The notes: generated by a model from the letters alone, not told the origin. A stretch of DNA of 21,721 nt from DATCDE01 sp038252405 (GCA_038252405.1 JBBSAJ010000039.1:1-21721); one strand, 5' to 3'. Shown: positions 15,091 through 21,721, counted from the stretch's first letter. Made by a program: numbers and translations.

Positions 15091-16067
15091 GCAGCACGCT
15101 GCACGGCTCGGACCTCACCACGACGTTCCGGGCCATGGCCACGGACGTCTCGGTGCGCGTGGTGGAGCCACGGCCCGGAGTGGCGAACGACGTCGGGCGG
15201 GCACGGGCCGTCTTCGCCGCGGTAGAGACCGCCTGCACCCGGTTCAACCCAGACAGCCCACTGATGCGGGCCAATGCCCGGCCGAAGGAGTGGCACCAGC
15301 TGCCGCCCGAGTGCTTCGACGCAGTCACCGAGGCCGAGCGGGCCCATCGGGAGACGATGGGCCTGTTCGACCCCAGGGTGCTGCGCACCCTAGAACGCTG
15401 GGGATACGACCGGACGCTGGCGTTCGAGACGACCGAGGTCGCCGTCCAGCCCGGTGCCCCCGCCGGGCGGCACAAGCGGCTGCCGGTGGCCACCCGCCGG
15501 CCCTGGCGGCCCGGGCTGGACCACGACAGCCGGGCGGTCCGGCTCGGCGACGAGCCGATCGACCTCGGCGGCATCGGCAAGGGTCTCGCGGTGCGTTGGG
15601 CGGCCGGACACCTCGAGGCGGCCGGCTCGGCGGTTCTGGTCGAGGCCGGGGGGGACATCTACGCGGGCGGCCCCGGCCCCGAGGGCAGCGGCTGGCTGAT
15701 CGGCGTGGAGGACCCGAACGGCGGGGCCGACCCGGTCGCCGTGCTGTCCGTGCAGGACGCCGGCTGCGCGACGTCATCCATCCGGGTCCGCCACTGGAAA
15801 GTCGGGGACCGGCAGGTGCACCACCTGATCGACCCACGCACCGGCCAGCCCGGGGGCAAGGGCCTGGCCGCGGTCACCGTCGTCCACCCGGACCCGGCCT
15901 GGGCCGAGGTGTGGAGCAAGTCGCTGTTCCTGACCGGCCGCGGCGGGATCCGGCACGAGGCGGACGCCCGTGACCTGGCCGCGCTGTGGGTCGACGAGGA
16001 CGGCGTCGTTGGCTCCAGCCGGGCCATGAAACCCCTGATCAGCTGGGAGGCCGGCAATGCGTGGTAG
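15087..16067 (+). CDS. apbE: FAD:protein FMN transferase (ApbE family)
   Basis: The 326-residue enzyme attaches FMN from FAD covalently to Thr/Ser in target proteins. The family motifs are present in order: FRAMATDVSVRV, RFNPDSPLMRAN, GLFDPRVLRTLERWGYD, IDLGGIGKGLAVRWAA, VEAGGDIYAGG, GCATSS and HHLIDPRTGQPG. The Mg-binding region near the end reads WAEVWSKSLFLTG. The common form is AD-x-x-x-T, so Glu and Ser/Lys stand where Asp and Thr are usual. No signal peptide or lipobox is visible, so it may act in the cytoplasm before export of its substrate. GTG 15087 overlaps the preceding stop. Its position directly after two TTGAS-bearing exported proteins suggests they are its targets. Confidence 0.92.
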   Translation: MSSTLHGSDLTTTFRAMATDVSVRVVEPRPGVANDVGRARAVFAAVETACTRFNPDSPLMRANARPKEWHQLPPECFDAVTEAERAHRETMGLFDPRVLRTLERWGYDRTLAFETTEVAVQPGAPAGRHKRLPVATRRPWRPGLDHDSRAVRLGDEPIDLGGIGKGLAVRWAAGHLEAAGSAVLVEAGGDIYAGGPGPEGSGWLIGVEDPNGGADPVAVLSVQDAGCATSSIRVRHWKVGDRQVHHLIDPRTGQPGGKGLAAVTVVHPDPAWAEVWSKSLFLTGRGGIRHEADARDLAALWVDEDGVVGSSRAMKPLISWEAGNAW

Positions 16068-16794
16068 TCAGCCGCGGGTGGCGACGGCCGCGCAGCGGAT
16101 CGTTCTCACGGTGCTGATCGCACTGAGCGCCGGCGTGACCAGCTGGCTGATCGGGCGCGGGTTCGCGACGGTCTCCGGCAACAAGATGGCCCCGTGGATC
16201 CTCGGCCGGGCCGCCGGGGTGACCTCCTACCTGCTGCTCGTCCTGCTCGTCGGGATGGGCCTGGTGCTCTCGCACCCTTGGCGCAGCCGGTTCGAGCGGC
16301 CGAGCACCGCGACCCGACTGCGGCTGCACGTCAGCCTGGCGGTGTTCACCACGGCGTTCACCGTGCTGCACATCGTCGTCCTCGCGACCGACCCCTGGGC
16401 CGGCGTCGGCTGGAAGGGCGCCGTGCTTCCCCTCGGCGCCACCTTCCGGCCGGTCCCGGTCACGCTCGGGGTGATCGGCCTGTACGCAGGACTGCTGGCC
16501 GGCGTGACCGCCAGCCTGGCCGGACGGTTCGCCGCACGGGTGTGGTGGCCGATCCACAAGGTGGCCGCGGTCGCCCTGGTGCTGGTGTGGGTCCACGGCA
16601 TGCTCGCGGGCAGCGACACCGCCGCACTGCTGTGGCTGTACCTGCTGACCGGGGGGCTGGTCGTGGCACTGGCGATCAGCCGCTACACGGTGCGGACGCC
16701 GGCCGACCTGGTGGCCGAGCTGACCGAGGCGAGGCCGACGGCGCTCGTCGGGCCGGAGCACCGGGTCCCGGCCGGGCGGAGGGATCGGCGGTGA
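16057..16794 (+). CDS. Ferric-reductase-like bis-heme transmembrane protein
   Basis: A 245-residue membrane protein with six predicted helices (about 14-35, 48-73, 88-111, 130-155, 163-185 and 187-210). Four histidines are spaced as in the NOX/FRE cytochrome b core: His91 and His105 in the third helix, His167 and His180 in the fifth, enough for two b hemes stacked across the membrane. There is no FAD/NAD domain, so electrons must come from a separate protein, presumably the NuoF-like protein and ferredoxin encoded next. ATG 16057 overlaps the apbE stop by 11 bases. The expected role is moving electrons from cytoplasm to the outer face. Confidence 0.88.
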   Translation: MRGSQPRVATAAQRIVLTVLIALSAGVTSWLIGRGFATVSGNKMAPWILGRAAGVTSYLLLVLLVGMGLVLSHPWRSRFERPSTATRLRLHVSLAVFTTAFTVLHIVVLATDPWAGVGWKGAVLPLGATFRPVPVTLGVIGLYAGLLAGVTASLAGRFAARVWWPIHKVAAVALVLVWVHGMLAGSDTAALLWLYLLTGGLVVALAISRYTVRTPADLVAELTEARPTALVGPEHRVPAGRRDRR

Positions 16795-18104
16795 CCGGCC
16801 GACTGCACCTCGTGCCTCAGCAGGCGCTCGCGCCGCCGCGGGACGCCTCATCCGTCGGGCTGCTCGGCGGCTGGGTCGTGTACCCGGCGGCAGGATCGGG
16901 CCAGCGCACCGTGGGCCCGGCACCGGAGGACCTGGACGACCACCTGGCCCGGTTGGGCCAGCGCCCGACGGCCCGGGGGCACCACGGGGACGCACTCGTC
17001 GAGACCCTGGCGGCGGTGGAGCTCACCGGCCGCGGCGGCGGCCACTTCCCGGCCGCCGCGAAGTGGCGCCGCATGCTGGCCGCCGGCGGCGGCGGCACGG
17101 TGGTGGCCAACGCGGCCGAGGGCGAGCCGGCCAGCGCCAAGGACGCCGCGCTGCTCCAGCACCGTCCGCACCTGGTGCTGGACGGCCTGCTCAGCGCCGC
17201 CGAGGCGATGGGTGCGGACGACGTCGTCGTGTGGCTGCACGAGGGGGCGCACGCCAGTCGCAGCGCCCTCAACCGGGCCCTGTCCGAGCGCCGGGCAGCC
17301 TTCCCCACCGAGCCGCAGATCCGCGTGATCGGGGCACCCGACCGGTACATCTCGGGGGAGTCCAGCGCGATCGTTCGGGCCCTGTCCGGCGGGCCGGCGC
17401 TGCCCACGCTGCGCCGACGTCCCGCAGCACAAGTGGGCGTCGGGGGCCGTCCCACGCTGGTGCACAACGTCGAGACGCTGGCCCGGGTGGGCCTGGTCGC
17501 CCGCACCGGGCACGAGTACCGGCCGACCACACTGCTCACCGTGCTCGCCGGGGGCCACCGGACCGTGCTCGAGGTCGGCCCGGAGGTCACCCTGGGGCAG
17601 GCCGTGGCCGCGGCCGGCTGGCGCCAGCCTGACCAGCCGACGGCGGTGCTGCTCGGTGGGTACGGCGGAGCCTGGATGGGCTGGACCGCAGCAGCCGGGC
17701 TGCCGGTCGACGAGCCCACCGTCCGGGCCGCCGGATCGTCGCTCGGCGCCGGGATCGTGATCCCGCTGCCGGCGGCCGCCTGCGGGCTGGCCGAGGCGGC
17801 GGCGATCACCCGCTACCTGGCCGACAGCAGCGCCCGTCAGTGCGGGCCCTGCCTGTTCGGGCTGCCGGCCATCGCGGACGTCCTGGACCAGATCGTCGAC
17901 GGCAGCGCCGGGCGCTCCGAGCTGAAGGTGCTCGAGCGGTACGCCACGGAGGTGTCCGGCCGCGGCGCCTGCCACCACCCGGACGGCGCCGTCCGCCTCG
18001 TGCGCAGCGCCCTGGAGGTGTTCCGGGTCGAGCTGGCCGAGCACCTGCGCGGCCGGCCGTGCGCCGCGGCGGCAACGCCCGTCGGGCTGCCGGGGGTGGG
18101 CTGA
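16791..18104 (+). CDS. NuoF-like NAD(P)H-binding flavin/iron-sulfur protein
   Basis: The 437-residue protein is related to the 51-kDa NADH-binding subunit of complex I. The FMN/NADH motif is TGRGGGHFPAAAKW (79-92; NuoF has GRGGAGFP..KW). NAAEGEPASAKD (107-118) matches the NAD-site NADE.EPG.xKD. The SLBB-like segment and GGYGGAWMG follow. The FeS site has Cys351, Cys354 and Cys394 (QCGPC and GRGACHH). Ala348 stands where the first ligand of NuoF's S-C-G-x-C-x-P-C is normally found, so one usual 4Fe-4S ligand is missing. GTG 16791 overlaps the preceding stop. It probably oxidises NAD(P)H and passes electrons to the ferredoxin or the heme protein. Confidence 0.85.
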   Translation: MTGRLHLVPQQALAPPRDASSVGLLGGWVVYPAAGSGQRTVGPAPEDLDDHLARLGQRPTARGHHGDALVETLAAVELTGRGGGHFPAAAKWRRMLAAGGGGTVVANAAEGEPASAKDAALLQHRPHLVLDGLLSAAEAMGADDVVVWLHEGAHASRSALNRALSERRAAFPTEPQIRVIGAPDRYISGESSAIVRALSGGPALPTLRRRPAAQVGVGGRPTLVHNVETLARVGLVARTGHEYRPTTLLTVLAGGHRTVLEVGPEVTLGQAVAAAGWRQPDQPTAVLLGGYGGAWMGWTAAAGLPVDEPTVRAAGSSLGAGIVIPLPAAACGLAEAAAITRYLADSSARQCGPCLFGLPAIADVLDQIVDGSAGRSELKVLERYATEVSGRGACHHPDGAVRLVRSALEVFRVELAEHLRGRPCAAAATPVGLPGVG

Positions 18105-18105
18105 G

Positions 18106-18348
18106 GTGCGCCGGCGACGCAGCGCCGAGCTGGCCCGGCTGCGGGTGGACCCGGTGCTGTGCGACGGGATCGGCATCTGCGCCCACCTGGCGCCCGAGCT
18201 GGTCCGGGTCGACTCCTGGGGCTACCCGATCGTGCCACTGGAGGCGATCGACGAACGCGACCAGAAGCAGGCGCAGCGAGCAGTGCGGGGCTGCCCCCGC
18301 AAGGCGCTGTTCCTCGAGCCGGTGCCGGCCGCGCTGCCCAGCCGCTGA
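18106..18348 (+). CDS. Ferredoxin, P450-type [3Fe-4S]/[4Fe-4S]
   Basis: An 80-residue ferredoxin with Cys19-x5-Cys25 (CDGIGICAHLAPEL) and Cys63 in AVRGCPRKALFL. Three cysteines with Gly at the usual fourth position is the pattern of actinobacterial single-cluster ferredoxins, mostly 3Fe-4S. It starts at GTG 18106, one base after the NuoF-like stop. Its TGA stop abuts the stop of the opposite-strand carboxyltransferase gene within TGATCA (18346-18351). It is probably the electron carrier between the NuoF-like protein and the heme protein. Confidence 0.9.
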   Translation: MRRRRSAELARLRVDPVLCDGIGICAHLAPELVRVDSWGYPIVPLEAIDERDQKQAQRAVRGCPRKALFLEPVPAALPSR

Positions 18349-19845
18349 TCAGGACAGGCCGAGGGTGCGGTAGCGGAGCTGGCGCGCGGCTCGGCGCTCG
18401 CCGTCGTCCAGCGCCATCAGGGCGGCCAGCTCGTGCTCCAGGGCCCGCGCGACCCGCACCACGAACTCCTCCGGCTCGTCGGCGGCGTCCGGGCGCTCGG
18501 CCACGATCCGGTCGACGATGCCGTTCGTCCGCAGGTCCAGCGCCCGCACGCCCTGCGCCGCGGCCACCTCGGGGGCCCGGTCGGTGGTGCGGTAGAGAAT
18601 CGCCGAGGCGCCCTCCGGCGGCAGCGGCGACAGCCAGGAGTTCTCCGCCGCGAGCACCCGGTCGGCCGGGAGCAGCGCCAGCGCACCGCCGCCCCCGCCC
18701 TGGCCGAGCAGCAGGCACAGGGTGGGTGACGGCAGCGTGATCAGGTCGGCCAGGCTGCGCGCGATCTCACCGGCCAGCCCGCCCTCCTCCGCCTCCCGGG
18801 ACAGCGCCGCCCCGGCGGTGTCGATGACCGTGACGAGTGGCAGGCCCAGCTCGGCGGCCAGCCGCATCCCACGCCGGGCGGTACGCAGCGAGGCCGGCCC
18901 CAGCGGCTGCTCCACCGTCTGCGCGCGGCGGTCCTGACCCAGCACCACCGCGCGCGCCGACCCGAACCGGGCCAGGGCGAGCAGCAGGCCGGCACCTCCC
19001 TCGCCCTCACCGGTCCCGAACAGCGGCGTCACCGAGGTGGCCCCACGGCGCAGCAGCGCGCGGACGCCGGGCCGGTCGGGGCGCCGGGACCGGGTGATCA
19101 CCTCCCATGCCGGGGCGTCGGACAGCTCGTCGAGCGACAGGCCGGGCACCGGCCCCGGGTCGCGGTCCGGGGTCGCGAGCACGTCGAGCGCCCTGGCCGC
19201 GATGTCCGCGAGGGCCGCCGGCGGGACGACGGCGTCGATCAGGCCGTGCGCGTGCAGGTTCTCGGCCAGCTGGACGCCGGACGGGAACGGCGAGCCGTAC
19301 AGCGACTCGTACACCCGGGGGCCGAGGAACCCGACCAGCGCGCCCGGCTCGGCCACGGTCACGTGGCCGAGGGAGCCCCAGGACGCGAACACGCCGCCGG
19401 TGGTCGGGTGGCGCAGGTAGACCAGGTAGGGCAGCCCGGCCGCGCGGTGCGCCATCACCGCCTGGGTGATCTTGGCCATCTGCAGAAACGCGACGGTGCC
19501 CTCCTGCATGCGGGTCCCCCCGGAGACCGGCGCCGCGACCAGCGGCAGCCGCTCTGCGGTGGCCCGCTCGACGGCGCGGACCAGGCGCTCCGCGGCGGCC
19601 ACCCCGATCGACCCGGCCAGGAACGAGAACTCGCCCACCACTGCGGCCACCGTACGGCCGCGGATCCGGGTGGTACCAGTGACCAGCGCCTCGTCCAGCC
19701 CGGAGCGCTCACGCGCCCTGGCGAGGTCGGCGGCATAGGCGGCGTCGGCGGCCACCGGGAGCGCGGGCTCGTCCCACGACCTCCAGCTGCCGGGGTCGGC
19801 GACCAGTTCGATCAGCTCGAGGGCGGACAGCCGTGGGGGGCTCAC
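18349..19845 (-). CDS. Fused acyl-CoA carboxyltransferase (AccD-AccA type)
   Basis: The 498-residue biotin-dependent carboxyltransferase transfers carboxyl from carboxybiotin to acetyl- or propionyl-CoA. The N-terminal half is AccD-like, with GGTRMQEG and HPTTGGVFASWGSLGHV and the oxyanion-hole glycines, but the Zn ribbon of bacterial AccD is absent. The C-terminal half is AccA-like, with GMRLAAELGLPLVTVIDTAG, EEGGLAGEIARSLADL and LGQGGGGGALALLPADRVLA. This fused organisation is common in actinobacteria. No biotin carboxylase or BCCP gene is in the window. The start GTG 19845 overlaps the stop of a 35-residue CoA-transferase remnant as GTGA, so translation is probably coupled to it. Confidence 0.9.
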   Translation of the reverse strand: MSPPRLSALELIELVADPGSWRSWDEPALPVAADAAYAADLARARERSGLDEALVTGTTRIRGRTVAAVVGEFSFLAGSIGVAAAERLVRAVERATAERLPLVAAPVSGGTRMQEGTVAFLQMAKITQAVMAHRAAGLPYLVYLRHPTTGGVFASWGSLGHVTVAEPGALVGFLGPRVYESLYGSPFPSGVQLAENLHAHGLIDAVVPPAALADIAARALDVLATPDRDPGPVPGLSLDELSDAPAWEVITRSRRPDRPGVRALLRRGATSVTPLFGTGEGEGGAGLLLALARFGSARAVVLGQDRRAQTVEQPLGPASLRTARRGMRLAAELGLPLVTVIDTAGAALSREAEEGGLAGEIARSLADLITLPSPTLCLLLGQGGGGGALALLPADRVLAAENSWLSPLPPEGASAILYRTTDRAPEVAAAQGVRALDLRTNGIVDRIVAERPDAADEPEEFVVRVARALEHELAALMALDDGERRAARQLRYRTLGLS

Positions 19846-19949
19846 TCCGGCGCCTGCCCGTCGTGAGCGTCGAGCCTCATCGCGCCGTTCAGCCCCGCCA
19901 GCGCCCTGGACAGGTCAAGGACGATCACGCAGTCCAGCGGTCCGGCCAC
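19842..19949 (-). pseudogene. CaiB/BaiF CoA-transferase N-terminal remnant, now a 35-aa leader ORF
   Basis: A small frame from GTG 19949 encodes VAGPLDCVIVLDLSRALAG and then LNGAMRLDAHDGQAPE before a TGA. The first 19 residues fit the signature start of class III CoA transferases (PL.G..VLDLSR.LAGP). The Pro after LAG and the following conserved sequence are lost. GGGGAG lies 5 bases before the GTG, so it is probably translated, and its stop overlaps the carboxyltransferase start. It may survive as a coupling leader after loss of a neighbouring gene. It is too short to be active. Confidence 0.65.
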
Positions 19950-20057
19950 CTTCGCTCCCCGTTGTCGTCGGTGCGTGTCGGGAGGGTCCCGTCCCAGCCT
20001 GCCAGGGTCCTCGGCGCGAGTCGCAAGCGCTTGGTCCGCCCGGTTGTGACGTTGCCG

Positions 20058-20522
20058 CTACTCGGGGTCGGTGACGTCCGCGACGACGGCGGCCAGAGCG
20101 TTGATCGCCGCGTCGGCAGCCAGGGCGACAGCCACCCCGTGCGCCCCGCCGCCCAGCGTGACCTCGCGCCCCTGCAGCCGCTCGTCGGCGACCACCGGCC
20201 AGGCGCGCAGCGAGCCGAACGGCGTGATGGTGCCCCGCTCATAGCCGGTCGCGTCCCTCGCCGCAGCCGCGTCGGGCATCGACAGCCGGCTCACACCGAG
20301 CAGGGAGCGCAGCTTGGGCCAGGAGATTGTCCGGTCGCCAGGCACGAGCACGAGCACGAAGTCCTCCTCGCCGCGGCGGACGACGAGGGTCTTGACCACG
20401 TCGGCCGGCTCGACGCCGCGGGCCACTGCCGCGTCGGCGAGGCTGCGCACCGGGCCGTGCCGGATCACCCGGTAGGCGAGCCCGGCATCGCCGAGCGCGG
20501 AGAGGACTCGCTGCTCGCTCAC
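20058..20522 (-). CDS. YbaK/ProX-type aminoacyl-tRNA deacylase
   Basis: The 154-residue protein belongs to the YbaK/EbsC/ProX family, which hydrolyses mischarged tRNAs such as Cys- or Ala-tRNA(Pro). Motifs are VVKTLVVR (the conserved Lys), LVLVPGDRTISWPKL and GYERGTITPFGSL, the conserved G-x-P-F-G loop. The start was set at GTG 20522 (MSEQRVLSALGDAGL); homologues begin here, and CAGACT ends 6 bases upstream as a leaderless -10. An in-frame ATG at 20567 would add 15 residues with no family resemblance. Substrate subtype is not resolved. Confidence 0.88.
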   Translation of the reverse strand: MSEQRVLSALGDAGLAYRVIRHGPVRSLADAAVARGVEPADVVKTLVVRRGEEDFVLVLVPGDRTISWPKLRSLLGVSRLSMPDAAAARDATGYERGTITPFGSLRAWPVVADERLQGREVTLGGGAHGVAVALAADAAINALAAVVADVTDPE

Positions 20523-20528
20523 CCCGCC

Positions 20529-20534
20529 AGTCTG
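20529..20534 (-). promoter_or_regulatory. Possible -10 box for leaderless YbaK-family gene
   Basis: CAGACT on the minus strand ends 6 bases before GTG 20522. It departs from TAnnnT at the first base, so support is weaker than for the other genes. Confidence 0.35.
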
Positions 20535-20595
20535 GCTCACCACCCGCGCCCCAGCACGCGGCGCCACCGGCTGGGGGTCCGGCCGAGGCGCGATC

Positions 20596-20612
20596 CCCGG
20601 GATGCACCCGGG
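20596..20612 (-). terminator. Hairpin CCCGGG-ATGCA-CCCGGG, possible terminator of the TMEM175 gene
   Basis: Two 6-bp self-complementary arms surround a 5-base loop in the spacer between the TMEM175 stop (20710) and the YbaK start. No T-tract is present. Confidence 0.35.
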
Positions 20613-20709
20613 CTCGGTGGCGACCTTCTGCGTCCATCACGCGCCGTGCCCAGCCGTCGCGTTCCGGGGCGCGCACAGCAGCCGCTCAGCGCGGCCCCCG
20701 CCAGGGCGG

Positions 20710-21306
20710 CTACTCGCTGTCCGCGGCCAGCGGCTGCCCAGGTCGCGCCTCGAGCCGGCGGTCCGGCACCAGCCACATCAGCGCGACGAGGACGTAGAGG
20801 CCGATCGACAGCCACGGGTTGACGAAGGCCAGCCCGATGCCGACGGCGTAGATGACGGGTGAGAGCTTGCCCTTCAGGTCACGGCCGAGCGCCGTGCTCA
20901 GCGTAGAGCCGGGTCCCTGCGCAGCCACGATCACCCTCTGCAGGAGGTAGTAGGCGATCGCGGCCAGCAGCAGCACCGCCCCGTAGAGGAACGTCGGCAG
21001 GACCGCCACCGTGTTCTCGCCCAGCCAGCCCGTGGCGAACTGGAAGAGCGAGAGCCAGAAGAGCAGGTGCAGGTTGGCCCACAGAACCGTTCCGTTCACC
21101 CACTCCGTCCGCTGCAGCAGGTGATGGTGGTTGTTCCAGTAGATGCCGAGGTAGACGAAGCTCAGCACGTACGCCAGAAACACCGGGACGAGCTCTTTCA
21201 GCGCTGCCCAGGTTGTGGCGTGCGGCACCTTCAGCTCAAGCACCATGATCGTCATCACGATCGCGATGACGGCATCACTGAACGCCTCGACGCGACCCGT
21301 TCGCAT
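20710..21306 (-). CDS. TMEM175-family (DUF1211) potassium channel-like membrane protein
   Basis: A 198-residue protein with about six hydrophobic helices. The hallmark R-x3-FSD of the first helix is present as RVEAFSDAVIAIVMTIMVLE (residues 5-24), followed by VFLAYVLSFVYLGIYWNNHH. Bacterial members of this family are tetrameric K+ channels with one six-helix repeat, unlike the two-repeat lysosomal form; length is typical. ATG 21306 has no ribosome-binding site but TAGGCT ends 6 bases upstream, so a leaderless transcript is likely. Confidence 0.9.
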   Translation of the reverse strand: MRTGRVEAFSDAVIAIVMTIMVLELKVPHATTWAALKELVPVFLAYVLSFVYLGIYWNNHHHLLQRTEWVNGTVLWANLHLLFWLSLFQFATGWLGENTVAVLPTFLYGAVLLLAAIAYYLLQRVIVAAQGPGSTLSTALGRDLKGKLSPVIYAVGIGLAFVNPWLSIGLYVLVALMWLVPDRRLEARPGQPLAADSE

Positions 21307-21312
21307 CGCAGG

Positions 21313-21318
21313 AGCCTA
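21313..21318 (-). promoter_or_regulatory. -10 box for leaderless TMEM175-family gene
   Basis: TAGGCT on the minus strand ends 6 bases before ATG 21306. Confidence 0.5.
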
Positions 21319-21346
21319 GGGCGCGCGCCGCAGCCTCGACAGCCGA

Positions 21347-21499
21347 TCAGCCTGGTCGGACGCGCACGGCGTGTCCGGTCGGCGGCCGCGAACAGGCCGC
21401 GATCGCCTCGACCACCTGGTAGTCGGTGAGGTCACCGCGGACCAGCGGATCCAGTGCCGCCGCCAGGTCTGGGCCTGGTTCGGCAAACTGATCGCACAC
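21347..21499 (-). pseudogene. N-terminal remnant resembling DUF222/HNH endonuclease
   Basis: A 50-codon frame from GTG 21499 reads VCDQFAEPGPDLAAALDPL, then a DLTDYQVVEAIAA segment, then SRPPTGHAVRVRPG and a stop. The pattern PGP-x-LAAAL followed by L-x-D-Y-x-VVE-x-x-AA resembles the beginning of actinobacterial DUF222-containing HNH endonucleases (400-500 residues). Only the first 35 residues or so fit. No ribosome-binding site is evident. Most likely a decayed end of a repetitive gene family. Confidence 0.45.
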
Positions 21500-21550
21500 G
21501 TGTTTTGTCTCGCAGATGGGGGTGATACGTGGTCTCCAGGGGTGGATGCC

Positions 21551-21712
21551 TTACGTAACCCCGAACGGACCGGCCGCGTGCTAACCCTGCTGACTGCCCT
21601 TCGGCGCAACGAGGCGAACGCCCACTGGGCCGACCGCATCTACCACCACCTCGCCGACCACCGACGCCGCCCCGAACGAAAGCAGCGCGAAGTCGTCGGC
21701 CTCACGTTCTGA
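21551..21712 (+). other. Possible coding fragment of unknown origin
   Basis: From 21551 the plus strand carries about 53 codons with strong G/C third-position bias (GRVLTLLTALRRNEANAHWA, then DRIYHHLADHRRRPERKQRE) ending at TGA 21710-21712. No start or ribosome-binding site fits, and no family was recognised. It may be the tail of a mobile-element or accessory gene whose front has been lost, or a chance open frame. Confidence 0.25.
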
Positions 21713-21721
21713 GAAGTCACC

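Noticed and set aside
1..21721. CRISPR array, rRNA, prophage or replication origin
   Set aside because: No spaced direct repeats, rRNA signatures, phage structural genes or DnaA-box clusters were seen.

Overview
The window comes from a high-GC actinomycete chromosome. The evidence is a strong G/C third-position bias, a pntA1-pntA2-pntB transhydrogenase, a TadA-associated small protein beside tadA, a fused AccD-AccA carboxyltransferase, an Rv3400/Rv3401-like pgmB-GH65 pair, and many starts that look leaderless behind a TAnnnT -10 box. The genus cannot be named from sequence alone.

Layout, left to right. (1) 1-3553 is a minus-strand catabolic neighbourhood: the 5' end of an ExaC-type aldehyde dehydrogenase (cut by the window edge) and an APC amino-acid/amine permease. 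They are separated by an IS4/IS701-like insertion sequence encoding a DUF6788-type accessory protein and a DDE transposase. (2) 3767-6950 is a disaccharide-phosphorylase operon: a beta-phosphoglucomutase-like HAD protein overlapping a GH65 enzyme by ATGA, behind a promoter whose -35 is covered by a dyad. (3) 7206-9058 is housekeeping: tRNA-Ser(CGA), tadA, a TadA-associated protein, and divergent upp. (4) 9084-11880 holds pntA1-pntA2-pntB with ATGA overlaps. (5) 11975-13857 holds a TSUP permease, an SRPBCC protein and a frameshifted carbamate kinase. (6) 14133-18348 is the most interesting locus: six tightly overlapping plus-strand genes for two small exported coiled-coil proteins, an ApbE flavin transferase, a bis-heme ferric-reductase-like membrane protein, a NuoF-like NAD(P)H/FeS protein and a ferredoxin. 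(7) 18349-19949 is a fused acetyl/propionyl-CoA carboxyltransferase, preceded by a 35-residue CoA-transferase remnant. (8) 20058-21721 holds a YbaK/ProX deacylase, a TMEM175-family channel and gene debris.

The candidate new system is region 6. No classical FMN-binding domain (PF04205) is present next to ApbE, yet both small exported proteins carry the same short element near the C terminus, H-x-T-T-G-A-S. It contains the T-G-A-S core of the ApbE flavinylation motif. I infer that these disordered, coiled-coil proteins may be minimal flavin carriers. Electrons would pass from NAD(P)H through the NuoF-like protein and ferredoxin, then two b hemes, to FMN bound outside the membrane. This is a hypothesis resting on the shared motif and the gene order.

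Other points of note are a recurrent leaderless-start signature at about eight genes, a 13-bp hairpin in the IS leader, an operator-like dyad over the pgmB promoter, and several decayed genes (carbamate kinase, CoA transferase, a DUF222/HNH-like N terminus). No rRNA or CRISPR array was seen.
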